Below, piece after piece: positions 12,301 to 23,260 of a stretch of 64,000 nucleotides of DNA (its first letter is position 1; every line of letters starts with the position of its first letter). The DNA lies in contig NC_087074.1 in assembly GCF_026151205.1 (NCBI RefSeq), forward strand, positions 7,915,726 through 7,979,725, in the 5' to 3' direction. Source of the stretch: Bolinopsis microptera (Eukaryota; Ctenophora; Tentaculata; Lobata; Bolinopsidae). The position numbers and the translations under genes were made by a program. The notes under the pieces are model-generated. The model made no database searches, was not told the DNA's origin, and saw only the letters and a program-made list of their open reading frames with translations.

Positions 12301-12883
12301 CCTCTGTCTTCAGTCCTAGCTGCCCAGTGTAAAGGTGAAGCACCATCTGGTCCTCTCTTGTTTGGATCTAAAAAATACGTTTGAAACTCTCTATCTCATG
12401 AATGATAATTACAGATATTATAATTTAGATTAGAAAAAGGAAATGCCCAGTGGATTTACCTGCATGTCTAAAGAGAAGGGCTCTTACAGCTTCAAGGTTC
12501 CCTGAATCTACTGCATAGTGGAGTCCAGTGAAACCGTCTGATGAATTTGATAAGTTGACATCTTGGCCAGCATCCAACATTGCCTTGATCATAGTCAAGT
12601 CTCCTCTTTCACAAGCCTGTAAAGGTTTTAAAAACATATCAGAACTATCGTATGATCGTATAATCCTGGGAAGACATACACAGCATTTGGAATATTTGTA
12701 TCTATTCTTACCCTGTAAATTGTAATACATTTTTAATAAAGTGCTCATTTTAGCTACATAATTTGATATTTTCATCTTTAAAACCTATTCTTGTTGGATG
12801 GAAAACTTGTTGGAAAAAGTAGAAATAAAATGTAGTAGAACTGATGTATAACTTACTCCGTAAAAAGACTTGTGTTTTGACAT
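330..12883 (-). CDS. TRPA1: TRPA-family ankyrin cation channel (3' end outside window)
   Basis: This gene encodes a TRPA-type non-selective cation channel of the plasma membrane, a sensor of chemical or thermal irritants in animals. Exons (high to low): 12883-12857, 12616-12460, 12367-12252, 12098-11987, 11847-11721, 11552-11296, 11174-11009, 10889-10729, 10566-10430, 10252-10161, 9967-9893, 8040-7676, 4291-4087, 3854-3734, 3516-3379, 3206-3010, 2749-2644, 2363-2181, 521-330. All have GT/AG borders and join in phase to 978 codons. Exons 2-12 encode ankyrin repeats (TPLHLAAEAGH, TPLHYSARAGQ, TALHCAARGG). Next come the pre-S1 linker (RIDLLDHP), S1 at 3516-3010, S5 (LPFIGIYVIMIKILLESF), a pore-loop region (TMFIGEINF) and S6 (FLFLCPIILMNLL). 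The start is a short exon, MSKHKSFYG, followed by a strong GTAAGT donor; an extra small exon near it cannot be excluded. Acceptor 4291 could instead be 4306, also in frame. The family call is firm. Orthology to TRPA1 rather than another TRPA subfamily is inferred. Confidence 0.88.
566..635. repeat. short tandem repeat, about 19-bp unit
   Basis: Three to four imperfect copies of a unit containing AATTTGTTACATCTAGGTA lie just 5' (in gene sense) of the TRPA S6 exon, inside the intron. No function is apparent. Confidence 0.6.
777..796. repeat. poly(G) tract of 20
   Basis: An uninterrupted run of 20 G abuts the left end of the 1.34-kb palindrome in the TRPA intron. Such a run is rare in this AT-rich DNA and may mark the edge of the inserted element. 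Its length may be imprecise because homopolymers are error-prone. Confidence 0.8.
799..2135. repeat. long near-perfect palindrome (fold-back element) in TRPA intron
   Basis: Bases 799-1454 are the reverse complement of 1480-2135, with about 25 unpaired bases between them. The coordinate sum is the same at the outer ends and at the centre (2934), so indels are absent or balanced; I saw only a handful of mismatches in 656 bp. The element lies wholly inside the intron between the S5 exon (2181-2363) and the pore/S6 exon (330-521) and contains no convincing coding sequence. An open frame that seems to run from the S5 exon into it is simply unspliced read-through. It resembles a non-autonomous long-terminal-inverted-repeat or fold-back transposon. 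No transposase or clear target duplication was seen. Confidence 0.9.
4573..5042. repeat. 44-bp minisatellite, about 9-10 copies
   Basis: The unit contains CCACTATAACTATAACTACA followed by GTTACCATGGTTACCACC and repeats in direct orientation across an intron of the TRPA gene. Copies are mostly identical, with variants near 4800-4855. The array is interrupted near 4715-4760 by a piece of SINE head. Open frames on either strand here are products of the periodicity and not genes. Confidence 0.9.
4715..4741 (-). mobile_element. tRNA-SINE head fragment inside minisatellite
   Basis: Reading the minus strand, these 27 bases give CGGCCAGGTAGCGCAGTTGG and then TTAGAAG. This matches the 5' head of the SINE copies at 55975 and 60328, including the tRNA A-box (TAGCGCAGTTGG). 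The rest of the SINE is missing, so it is a small relic captured within the tandem array. Confidence 0.75.
5294..5775 (+). pseudogene. secreted LamG/pentraxin-like gene, broken
   Basis: The frame opens with a signal peptide-like start (MILLFTLITFLCHYPALTEG) and continues as a concanavalin-like LamG/pentraxin fold: GDYIEWVPDILDIP, then FSMCTWVRK and WFHVC. A TGA follows at 5624, where the domain would be expected to continue. The same frame after the stop reads TWGSNTTTIFLKGGVIGSTS, the expected next strand of the fold. Further on, the domain end (GGDLYNLYTLL) appears in another frame, so at least one stop and one frameshift interrupt it. An undetected intron is possible but less likely. It lies on the strand opposite the host TRPA gene, within the 4292-7675 intron. 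The family assignment is by pattern only. Confidence 0.5.
5776..6642. other. TRPA intron, no supported gene
   Basis: This is intronic sequence between the LamG relic and the 7-bp satellite. A 70-codon plus-strand open frame at 6433-6645 has no recognisable domain and no start context to support it. Confidence 0.5.
6643..6776. repeat. heptanucleotide satellite (CAGTAGT)n
   Basis: About 19 direct copies of CAGTAGT, with isolated variants (CAGTTGT, CAATAGT), lie within the 4292-7675 TRPA intron. Confidence 0.92.
7603..7642. repeat. 40-nt near-perfect palindrome
   Basis: The arms GTTTGACGTAGTTATTTTGT and ACAAAATAACTACGTTAAAC are reverse complements except for one mismatch and have no loop. It sits in a TRPA intron 34 bases downstream (in gene sense) of the exon ending at 7676. 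It could be a small transposon scar or an RNA hairpin. Confidence 0.85.
8327..9361 (+). CDS. intronless rhodopsin-like GPCR nested in TRPA intron
   Basis: This 344-residue single-exon seven-helix receptor is probably a plasma-membrane GPCR with an unknown ligand. Helix 1 is about residues 43-68 (IAIWSCVTLLLSIGGSLII), helix 2 includes NHIAVADMGFAVFV, and helix 3 follows the conserved cysteine of CKLTEL. A partner cysteine lies in loop 2 (YHCTLV). Helix 6 carries TCLPIG and helix 7 ends NALIYY, a variant NPxxY. The usual DRY after helix 3 is replaced by SKLLYLVYPL. The start at 8327 gives about 40 residues before helix 1; an in-frame ATG at 8396 is an alternative. The gene lies within the 8041-9892 intron of the TRPA gene on the opposite strand. 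Lack of introns is common among animal GPCRs. Subfamily not identified. Confidence 0.85.
   Translation: MISAFAPPVVNYEGVTYLTLLGAMDEGDVTLNVPKGEPEAIAIWSCVTLLLSIGGSLIILVGSMRHQAIKLNIMSTTLINHIAVADMGFAVFVNGPILLAVLLRKWVFGDFHCKLTELIAQFFCFADFNMICAFAISKLLYLVYPLKAWSQKQARIAALILWTLATVPSVEHAIFINTGLQTYSNFTYGDVYHCTLVTDDGSDRVAWVDKVQSFILMVIPSFLTGGAAVWMLMIVRKVQGLNRQAVSTVVLVTLVYFITCLPIGLLYIFNLHEFKVFRQFAYFIPFLNSSANALIYYGSIKSFRIYIDRGARRLSSNFSNYAVTIGNCDVTMGRDPQLGVLREI
9362..9892. other. AT-rich GPCR 3' flank within TRPA intron
   Basis: This very AT-rich stretch probably holds the 3' UTR of the nested GPCR. I see no further gene or repeat in it. Confidence 0.5.
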
Positions 12884-14645
12884 AGCTAAGCTTTGAATAT
12901 ATAAATTGAGAAGTTGTTGCAAAGGGATAACACATCAATAAAAAAGAAAGTCAAACAATTAAATAAAAGCAATGAACCACCGTTCAGTTAATGCAACGTA
13001 ACTATAAAACCAGATAGACACTGATTCACTGATTGAAATTTTTAAAGATCTTATGGAGCTGCAGCTTCTGAGTACATTTTTCCGTTAAGAATTAGTGCAA
13101 TGTGTTCAGAATCTGAATACGAATCGACTCGAGGATCATGTCAGTTTGTGGGATCAGTTGATCATCTCAGTAACTGATTAAGTGCAAGGTGCATGCTAAC
13201 GAGTCAGTCAGTCAGCGCCCAGCAGCTCTGTTAGAGCCGAGCAAGTACCCAATCATCATATTATGCAGTGCATAATATGCTGATTAGGTACTTGCTAATA
13301 TGCACCACCTATTACTCTATTATGATCTGACACCCGCAATAAATTGCTCATTACACGACTGAAGAGTATGTAATTGTTTCCTTGGACTCTGAAGGTCATA
13401 CCACTGTAAATAACAAATTATGTTCTCAAACTTTTCTTGAGTTAATAATACTAATCACTCGGTTGCCTTTTTGGGACACCCTGGCCCTGTATAATCATGA
13501 TCCTCGAGAAAACATTAAAGTTGCGGTTTTTGTTTTATTTTAAAATCTCAATATACAGATGTACATTATATTTTGCATCTTGATCGTTGACGATATAGCC
13601 GTTCATTTTTATTGTCATTATCACTTATTTTATTGTCATTATCACTTATATTACACGAGTTATACGAAATTCCTGTAAATTCTCCAAATAATTCCAATAG
13701 TTTTAATAATTATCAATTTAATATTTTGCCTGTAAGGGTTGTGGAATAAGGATTGGTCGTTTATCACCACAAATCAAAAGATTTTACGATTGGGAAAATT
13801 ATGTATATTTTTTACGTGAATAATACGTGAATTATTGATTACAAATTGCAATCTAAATAAATAATAAAATTGAACATCCCTTGATATGTCCTATAAATCA
13901 CCATTCTTTAGAATAGCCGCTAAAAAGTGTTTAAAATGTTATTTTCAATTAAGAACGAAAATGCCCGTATATATATATATCAATTTCAAACAAAAATTGA
14001 CTCCATTGTAAAGTTGGATATTCATTTCAATACAAAATCAGTTCGTGCAGTTTTTCAATAATAATCGATCATCGTATAAAAACTGAAACAATAAATATAA
14101 ATTCAAATAGAGTGCTCTAAATAATGAATAAAATTTTTACCTCCGTTTAGTTATAACTAGTTATAAGTTAATAAATTATGTGATCTTTGACAGAACAAAA
14201 AATACGAAAACTTTAAAGGGTTTGCCCTGGGATTGATTGAATGACATGCCCGTAAGATATGACTAATCTAAAAAGTTGGTATGTTAACTGATTTCCAATC
14301 TTAAATATCTTCTCAATAGATATGATGCTAAATACCTGACCACTCTGGGACTGGGCATAATAGAAATAATATCGGAAACGATGATTATGAACCTCAATCA
14401 GACTCAACTACAGTTTGATTTTATGTACAGTTATTCTCGCATTCAATATGATGAAACAGCAATACATTCTTTTAAAAACTCAGATATAATTGAAGTACAA
14501 GGTCAGTGAAATTCCCTATTATTTAACATAATGAAACAAAATTAAAGTCAGACTTGCGCTTTAACAAGACCTGAATTCTGTCAAATATGAAGTTTTCTTG
14601 GCGCTTAGTAGTAGTAGTACTAGCTGACAGAAGGAGAGGGAAAGT
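12884..14645. other. AT-rich intergenic region between divergently placed gene ends
   Basis: This separates the TRPA start codon from the 3' end of the type II membrane protein gene, both on the minus strand. It should contain the TRPA promoter, but no clear TATA box stands out. Open frames of about 60 codons here have no recognisable features. Confidence 0.5.
13241..13295. repeat. 55-nt palindrome/hairpin
   Basis: GCAAGTACCCAATCATCATA leads into TTATGCAGTGCATAA, and the far arm ends TGATTAGGTACTTGC. The two 27-base arms differ at only about two positions. It lies about 360 bases upstream of the TRPA start codon. It could be a miniature transposon relic or a structured RNA. Confidence 0.85.
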
Positions 14646-16009
14646 TTAGGGGACATCAAGTTTAGCAGTCACATTACAGCAGTTAACGTGAGTCAATATC
14701 TTTTTCTTATTGACTCGTACACCCGTTATAAACCGATAGATCATATTGTGGTCATGGTATATCTCACCGCATGTCCAAGTACTGGCACCTGACTCTGAGT
14801 TTACTGAAATGTCGTGGCAGTCAACAACCTCAAACAGTATCTTCTGGTAGGTTTTAGAGAGCGATGCGGGGATTTCCGAGGATCTGCTTGTTGTTGGACT
14901 AACTGGTATCGTAGGTGGTTCTGCAAATATTTTCAAATAGGTTGAACTGTCAATTCACATATTGTAGCAACATCGGTTTTAATCGGTACTTATATCACAA
15001 ACTACAGTATAACTTGCAATGCACATTTTTATGAGGTTACATGACAGCAATATTTGAACTCGATCGAGGAATCCGGGTTTTTATTAAATTAATTGAATGA
15101 TACAATAACCTCAACTTTTAAAATTACTTATCTTACCTGTCGTCTCAGAGGGTTCTGAGCTTTTAGTGCTCTCATCTGAATCTGATGGAGTGGCTTTGTG
15201 ATTGTTATCATTGCTTTGGGGTTGTGGAGTTGAACAGTTACAGTAAGACACCGTCTCCTCTGTTATATTCTCTGTGTTAGGGATAACGAAATTCAGAAAG
15301 TTAGAGCAGAATTAAATAATATTAGTAGAACTAGAATTGAGATAACTTGTTATTAGAATAATGGCTATTTTTAAGTTGTAAGTTTGATGCTTGAAAACTG
15401 GGAAGAGATTTAGTAGATTTATCAACTCTCAATCTTCTTGTTTTATTAACACTGGAAAGTTACTAACTCACCCGTCACTATCTCAGTTTGATTATCTTTT
15501 CCACCCTCTGTCGGAGTATCTGAAACACAAAAAGTTAGCGTTAAGTAAGGATACCTATATTGAGTATATAGGTTAGGTTGTTAAATGAGGGTACCTATAT
15601 ATATATAGATTAGGTTGTTAAGTAAGGATACCTATATAGGTTAGGTTGTTAACTGTTAAGTGATGGTACCTATATATATTACCCGTAACTTACCCGTGAT
15701 TGCCTCAATGGGGGTATCATCACTGTGTTTAACCACTTGTAGAGCACCAGGACGGCTCCTTTGCATCACCTCCAAATATTCAATCTGCTCCCTCTTTATC
15801 TTATTCTCATCCCTTAGTAGCTGTATCTCTATCTCTGATTGTTGAATACGCTGGTCCATCCTCACCAGCATTACTACAACTGATACAGCCACTAATATAG
15901 TCAGCATGGTATTACATAGGGAATGGAGAGATGACATGCACGTTCGAGGCTGTGGTGTGCCGACTTTCGCTCCGTCATCATTGTTAACGGCGGTGAACCC
16001 TTTGGGCAT
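14646..16009 (-). CDS. type II membrane protein, coiled coil plus cysteine-bearing C-terminus, unknown family
   Basis: Four exons (16009-15694, 15519-15472, 15271-15137, 14920-14646) join in phase through consistent GT/AG sites to 257 residues. The N-terminus has no signal peptide. After about 32 residues there is one hydrophobic helix (MLTILVAVSVVVMLV), then a charged heptad-like stretch (QRIQQSEIEIQLLRDENKIK) typical of a coiled coil. Exons 2-3 encode a Ser/Thr/Asn/Asp-rich stalk with two possible N-glycosylation sites (NIT, NCS). Exon 4 encodes a compact C-terminal segment with four cysteines (VDCHD, WTCGE, NCC). This layout suits an oligomeric type II surface protein with a stalk and extracellular head. 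I do not recognise the head domain and assign no function. All exon phases agree, so the gene model is better supported than the function. Confidence 0.75.
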
Positions 16010-18794
16010 TTTACTGATCTGAGGTAGTCTTCGTCATTAAACATGTTGCAAAGTAATTGCTTAGTGTTTTTCTATATTGCCGACGAATAATTGGAATGTT
16101 GAAAAAAATGGAGAACTAATGTGATGCTGCAAATAGTCCTGGATAGGACTGACATTTGTATAATTATAAATCAAGACGTCTTGTGGAAGTAAAATTGAGG
16201 CTCAGTTCGCAGCAAAACTTTCAGTCGACCTGAGTAAAATTAAATTACATGGCAGTAAAATTAGGTTTGCTGACATCTGTTGACATCTCCAAGATCCCTT
16301 ATCAACTAAAATTATAATTATGTTCTACAACCGTTAATGAATGGTACGTAGGTGGGACATGCGGCTACCAGACTGTTTAAATTGCAAGCACGGATACAAT
16401 TACCAGCTAAACTGATACAAGAACTCAAGAACTGTAGCCGGAGATCAAGACTAGCCGGAGATCGAGAGTAAGAACACTCTCTGCAGCAAGATAACGAGGG
16501 TAGAAGGAGGAAAAGAAGAGGACTGAACGTGTGTTAGTGTGGTGTTTTAAATACTCACAGAATACCAAAATACTGTAATTTTCAGACTAAAAGTGAAGAA
16601 GCCGGACAAAACACGACGTACCAAATTACCAAAGTTCAGCTGGTAACAGCCAGATCAGCGAATAATGTTCAGAAGAATGCGCATAAACTGTGGAATAGGT
16701 AATAAATAGAAGGGAAATTGATAAATTGAGGGGAATTACGGATGGTTTATCTTGAACCTGACAAATAGCCAATATAGCCATGGTCGGCAGGGCAAGACAA
16801 ACCAAACTAGGTGAGAATTAAAAGAACTGTTAGCGTTAATTCGGCTGTCTGCTGGATTATTACCACAAAGAATGTGCTATCAAAAACGACACAGTGCAAT
16901 GCAGTATAGTATGTACGAATACACGGTTAACAAACGATGTAAAATCACTGAATCTTAATATTTGACACTTGCCGCCAAAACTGAAAACATAACTGCAACG
17001 TCAAACGTTTTGCACGCCTATTTCTGTAGTGTTCATTAGGATTTAGGGAGCATCATTGCTCTCGACAGACAAAGTGAAACAAGGCGGATGACGGGTGAAA
17101 ACTAAATGAAATAATCGACGTTTCGGCACTAATTAACCTTTTAATAAGATGAATCTTAGCACTAATCTTAACAGTACAGTGTTAAAAACTCGGCCTAACG
17201 AGATCTACGCATATTTCTAAAAATGTGTCAAAAATATCCGAACATCAGTCTAAAAGCTAACCCTAATATTGGCGCTTATTGTGGGTAGCTAATGAGAGTA
17301 GTGTAGGAGGAGTTACTAATGAGCCTCTACAGTCGACAGAGGAATCCCTTAGCTTCCTGGTAACCACCCAAACTCTGCGTCATTCGCCAGGGTATCTAAT
17401 ATCTAATATCACAAGCGCGAGATATATTCACTACAAAAGGGACTGCCGCCTAGCTTGAAATGACTGCCTACCACGACTGCGAACCAGAACCAATACTTCT
17501 TAAACGGTACGAGAAGCGTCAGGGCCCAGGGGCTGTAAAAAGAAAATAATGTGGTCTGGACGAAGATACCTAGAGATGCTCCATTTCTTATCTACAGTCC
17601 GTTAATGTAGTTTACTATATCATGAATCATCAGTCTACACTGTAGGGTGTTTTTCTTTTCTGGTACATCAAAGGAACATCCACAAAAACGGAGAACTGAT
17701 TATTCATTATCTTAATTTGGGTGTTTCTTATCCTGTATGTAATTAAATAAGTGACACTGGTCACGTTTGTACCTGATTTCTCTCTACTTTTAAAGCTGAT
17801 AAACTGAACCAGATGCATGTCACAGTCTAACACTACAGGAGGAAAATATTTGTAATAAATTACATATTTCGTGGGTAAACCTGGCAAATTGCCAATAGCT
17901 TGAAGCCACTAAAACCAATTTTGGCTTAAATTCATATAATATCGACTTCTCTACTTGGATTTAGACAAATTTTTAGACAAATCGTTTAGACGGCTACGAT
18001 GAAATTTAAAACAAAGGTACTGTTTCAGGAAACCCGAATAATTTCCATTGTTCTAAGAGATATGTGAATCGGGCTATAAGTCATGAGTCATTAATCATTA
18101 TTCAATACAGGAGAGCACGATATATCTCGTAAAACTAAAAGCTTTAAAATAAAATTTCGTCATCAAGATACAAATTATATTTAGATTAGATGTTGACATG
18201 AAATACTAATTAAGAGGGGAGTTATACCTCCCTCCGGTATAATTAATACAATATTGTAAGCGAAATTAATACCTCATTAAACGTACTCCATGCCGACCTA
18301 AAAGATGTGACGATAGAAAATATATGTGAATTTTTATCAGATGATAACTTTATAAACGATTTGCGAGAACTGGTGGGAATTTAGAGCCAGCAATTACGTA
18401 ATCTTTAGTCTTAAACTAGTTTTCAGTTACAAATAAATGTGAAAATCGCTTTTTCGATCAGATCCAATATGTAAAGCTGTAAAGGTAGAATGGAAACTAC
18501 ATATACTCAGGTTGAGTCCATCGGCTAATCATCCTTATTTACAGTTACGATGAGAAGATGATGTCACACCTCTTGAAACTTCACTTAAATTAGACGGGTC
18601 CTACTTGTAAATTAATCGCATACCGTGTATTCTTATTTTCTACATAATTTTAAAAAGTATCAACTAGTCGGACATTTCATTTTACTTGCCAATGAAACAA
18701 ACACAGACTTACAAGGAAGCTAGTTCTAGAAAAGACAGACCTCATACGACTAATATCCTAATTACCCTGATTAAATTCGTCAAATTAACTCGTT
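16010..18794. other. intergenic, no supported gene
   Basis: This AT-rich spacer probably includes the promoter of the type II membrane protein gene. A minus-strand 85-codon open frame at 17630-17887 could be an isolated exon, but no splice partner or domain was found. No repeat stands out. Confidence 0.5.
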
Positions 18795-19925
18795 ATTATA
18801 ATAATAATAATAATAATAAAATTTGGTAGCTTAAACACAAACTCTAAGCCCAGTGGATAAACCACAAAACTTATGCTCTATTGTGTGAAACAAAGATACT
18901 AGATCAAGATAATTATCAAGGAGTGTATGCATAGGACATAAAAAGTTTTGGAACGAAGATGACATGCTTGTGAAGCGAGCTAACAGTCTAATAGCTAATA
19001 AGTTCAAAAAGATCATGACATTAGGTTGCATCCTAAACAGTTTAAGCAAATAACATAAAGTTATTATATTGTCAATTAATCGCTCATGCCATAACTTTTC
19101 TTAAACAGGTGAGTTTTTAATAATGTTTTGAACAGATCAACATCGGAACAAGTCTTAATTTCAATTGGTAGTTGGTTCCAGATTTTCGGAGCAACAGTCT
19201 GAAATGCTCTTGGGTGTGATCTTGTAGATCCGACGGGTAGGTGTAAGGAGGAAGTTCTTCTGCTACTCGAACTAACAAATGTTACTAGATCACACAGATA
19301 TGCAGGAGCAACACCATTGACTGCTTTGAAAATCAGTAAGCATAACTTAAACTCAATCCTCTCCTTCACCTTGAGCCAATGAAGGGATTTGAGCTTCTCC
19401 TCGACTGAGTCTCTCTTCTTTAATCCAAAAACCAGACGGCATGCTCGGTTCTGAATGTTCTGCAGCTGCGTAATTGAGGCTTGACTACAACCGTAGTAAA
19501 GTGCATTGCAGTAGTCAAGCGATGAGATTACAATTGCTTGAGTCAGTGTTCCCATCTGTTTGGTTGTGAGGAAAGTTTTCATCTTAGCAAGGTCTCTTAG
19601 TTTCAGAAAACACGATGTTTTAAGTTGCTTGATTTGCTCACCAAAGTTTAGTTGAGAGTCGAGACGAAATCCGAGGTTCTTTGCAACAGGTGACAGCCTG
19701 ACACACGTCTCAGAGTTAACAAACACGCCCCCTATGGACAGCTGCTGGAGAACAAGCGGTGTCCCAAAGACAAGAATCTCAGTTTTTCCTGCATTGAGCT
19801 GGAGATAATGTTTTTTCATCCAGTCATTAATTTCTTGGAAACATTTGGGAACATCGTTGATAAGGACGGTGGGCTCCTCGTTTGGCTTGAAACTTTTATA
19901 CAGCTGATGATGATTATAGAATGCT
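18795..19925 (-). mobile_element. 5'-truncated CR1-like LINE, 3' end only
   Basis: The minus strand encodes the end of a reverse transcriptase ORF (19819-19076, with homologous reading back to about 19925). It has the C-terminal signatures of CR1/L2-like elements: LDYCNALYYGC, IQNRACRLVFGL, LCLLIFKAVNGVAP and PKIWNQLP. The same modules occur in the longer element at 42.5-47 kb (DYCNSVYYGI, IQNNAARFIFGL, PKIWNELP), so they belong to related families. The 3' end finishes in a TAA/TTA microsatellite at about 18795-18820, typical of this superfamily. The catalytic YADD region is absent, so it is a dead 5'-truncated copy. Boundaries are approximate. Confidence 0.85.
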
Positions 19926-20456
19926 CACTGATCAAAATTCAAAGCGATCATACCTCGTAAGGGGTATTCCCCTTTGAGAACGAGTAAGGAGTTCTGTGAA
20001 AACTTTATCTGGAGCTACTAAGACTTTTATATTACTACTATATTATTCGTCATGCTTACTAGTTGATAATCGTGATTTAATTTCCAAAGTTATTCATTAA
20101 TTCACTTACAGCGAGTGAACATACACGCATATCGCAATCATGTCAATGGCTGCTCATTAGTTCAAGTTTTAAAAGTAGAGAAGACTATTATGTCTAAATG
20201 AATATTTTGCATCACATTGTCATTATGCAATGGCGACTCTTGGGTGATAAGTCTATCATAGTCTGTACCATAAACTGTTCGTGGAAGACACCCAGCTCTG
20301 CAGACTCGGAATAAGTGTAGCGGGCTAAAAGCCCCGTTAAAAAAACATCAAAGCAGATTTTTCAGCATTCTGGAGTTCGCCTCACATAGTCTGCTATAAT
20401 ATTATAATAATGAAATTATTATATTTTAGCATTTTAAGTCTGTCAAATTTACATTG
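19926..20456. other. intergenic, no supported gene
   Basis: Nothing recognisable was found apart from AT-rich sequence. Confidence 0.4.
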
Positions 20457-20815
20457 TCGCTGAGTTCGCATTGTGAACCAAGTTTGCAAAACTTCGGACA
20501 GATTCAGGTCTGCACAACTCCGAGATAGACACTCTTAGTCTTCAACGAGATATGCTACTAAGGAAAGTGTGACACAATCAACTGTAAATCTAATAAAAGT
20601 AAATCTAATAAAAGTAAATCTAATGACAATCCGCATGCTATCATACGTAGTAATTTTGACGCTGCTGTATCACTAGTAGAGTAGTAGGTCAATGAGCAAA
20701 TCCACCGATGTAATCATGGTTCGAATACTTGTATTGACATTACAAGTAAAGAGTTGTCATCCTACACCGTATAATCTACACGGTGCAAATATTATGGTAT
20801 GTAGATATTAGTAAA
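20457..20815 (+). repeat. dispersed repeat, copy A
   Basis: This stretch matches 22190-22860 in direct orientation at several blocks, including CGGACAGATTCAGGTCTG, AGTAATTTTGACGC, TATCACTAGTAG and ATAATCTACAC. The copies are diverged, with insertions between blocks. No coding sequence is seen, so it is probably an old non-autonomous element. Confidence 0.7.
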
Positions 20816-22189
20816 TCCGGCTAAAATGCCAGCACATTGACTGTCTTGCCTCTACTCCTCCCAATTATCTAAACTCTTTTAATTATTTTGGTTTTATCAT
20901 CTTAACTATAGTGTAATCCGCTCAGTTGAAAAGCCGCATCAAGCAATCATTATTATCAAGATACGCTCGTAAAATTTCATGTGACGGAAGAACGTATATA
21001 AAACAAAATGATGAAACGTTGCCATTGGGCAACTACTCCCTGCTACTAGAGTAGTTGGGGATATAAAGAGGATCGTATCGGAACGGAATGTTGTGCTCCA
21101 ATTGAACTTCCTACAAAACACCAGTTATGTCATGGTGGCCGGTAAAGGCAAATCCGCTCCCTTACTCAAGCCGATGTATAGACCTCGTATATATTTCAGA
21201 TCAACCTGCCGCTATAATAAAAAGCATCCATACTTTTTAAATATTTTGAAACCATTTTTTAATAACAACCTCAGAGTTTTGTCGGCACTATAATACCGAA
21301 AAAACCGGTCCCCTAACTCTTACCGTTTTCTTAATAAAGTGGTCTGTAAATTACAAACGGACGCGGACGGACAGTGCAGATGCAGTTTCTACCATTATTA
21401 TTAGTGATGTTAATACGGGGGGTTACACGGAGCGATCATAATCTGTAATTCGGCTACAAATGTACAAAATATTAAATAACGCAAAGAAAATAACTATTTC
21501 TCTCTCGGAAGTGTAACTACCATGTGACCACTGCACTGCACTGGTTGATGTTCCCATCGGGTAGAGGCTGTGTCAAAAACACACACCAAGATACCACCAA
21601 ACTAACATTGACGGCCTCTCTCTCCGGCCGGCCACCCGGAGTTCACGCTTCGCGTGCACGAGAGAGGTATACAACGTGTAGCAAAACTAACATTAACTTG
21701 AACAACATTAAATGTTCGCAGGTCTCCGGTGAAATAATGTAAAGTCTGCTCACGCGTTACAGCAGTATTCTCACGTGGAAATATCCAATTTCAAAACCGA
21801 AAGTGAGGTAATATGTGATCTACTGTGAGGCGAATTTAGAAATTGATATTTAATTAAGTGTCATTTTTACCTGGCTGCTAAAGGTCTGTAAATATATTGC
21901 TGTCAAATGAAAAATAATTCCACTTTATTGTAATGTCAAAATATGAAGGAACAGCAACGAATTAATCGCAAAGGAATAATTAGTAATACACTGGAACCAA
22001 GGGGGTGCATGCATTAGCGGCATCTCAAAAATATTTAATGAATATCCAAGTACTCGAGTAGTTATGAAGCCACACCGCCCTGTATATGGGTAATGGGTTT
22101 CCAATTTTCAAATCGAGTTTAATAATTAAACGCTAAGTAAGTAATGCGGCCTGTAATATAAAACCCACTCATTAGCGGTGTATTTAAAA
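20816..22189. other. spacer between dispersed repeat copies
   Basis: Open frames of 60-72 codons here have no recognisable features. A small GC-richer patch near 21610-21670 (CCGGCCGGCC) can form a short hairpin. Confidence 0.4.
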
Positions 22190-22860
22190 GGAGTTTGCAA
22201 AACATCGGACAGATTCAGGTCTGGTCCGAGACAGACTCTTTTCAACGTGAAAAGTGTGAGACAGACAACTGATGTGTCTTTGAAAGTAAACTTTGGCAGA
22301 TTCTGCAGGTGAAATACGGCACAAAAGAATGCAGAAAAGTAGACCTAGTCTGCTAGAGTATGCTGCTACGTCTGCCTAGTATTATAGAACAGGGTTTGGC
22401 AGAGCTAAATTTGATAATCTCGAGTCTGTGATAGGTTAAATTTTAGCTTTGAATGGGGTATTGCCATTTGCCATGCGTTGCTTTAGTCTTAATTTCAGCG
22501 AATTATTACATCAGTGACCGAATAATCTCTCGTGTTTGAAATAAAGCGTGAAACACCATTAGCCTGTATACAAAAATAAAGGTACAAAAACTTCGAACGC
22601 GATATGAGTGCAATAACATATCTCAGCAAATAATATGTGTGATAGAAATAATATGTGTAATAAAAATAATACAAGTAATCTCATGACAATGCGCTTCATG
22701 CTATCGGATGGAGTAATTTTGACGCGGTATCACTAGTAGGCCAATGAACAAATCCACTGATGGAATTATGGTTCGAATACTAATCATCAATGATATATTC
22801 ACAGGAGTGAAATTTGTCATACTACACCAAATAATCTACACAGTGCAGATTATGTGCCGC
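22190..22860 (+). repeat. dispersed repeat, copy B
   Basis: This is the diverged direct copy of 20457-20815. It keeps the same block order but has extra sequence between about 22270 and 22640. Confidence 0.7.
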
Positions 22861-22929
22861 CCCTAAAGGCCAAATATCACGTTTTGCTGGCGCATGCTAA
22901 CAAGCACCAGAGTTCAGAATCTGTCTTCT

Positions 22930-23260
22930 CTAAAACTTGAACACTCGACATAGACTTGACCAATGACCACTCGACATAGACTTGAACACTCGACTAAAAC
23001 TTGACCACTCGACTTAAACTTGACCAGTCGACATAAACTTGAACACTCAACTTAAACTTGACCACTCGACATAAACTTGACCACTCGACATAAACTTGAC
23101 CACTCGACTAAAACTTGACGACTCGACATAAACTTGATCACTCGACTAAAACTTGACCACTCGACATAAACTTGACCACTCGACTTAAACTTTACCACTC
23201 GAAATAAACTTGACCACTCGAGACCTCAAGACCTCGAGTCTCGACATAAACTTTACCACT
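22930..23260. repeat. about 19-bp minisatellite, roughly 17 copies
   Basis: Imperfect direct repeats of ACTTGACCACTCGACATAA alternate with variants such as GAACACTCGAC and ACTCGACTAAA. There is no unique spacer between units, so it is a plain minisatellite. It is intergenic. Confidence 0.9.

Noticed and set aside
17630-17887. Minus-strand 85-codon ORF as a gene
   Set aside because: No domain, splice partner or promoter; it could be an isolated exon, but the evidence is too thin.
22930-23260. CRISPR-like array
   Set aside because: Units are contiguous with no unique spacers, and the genome is eukaryotic.
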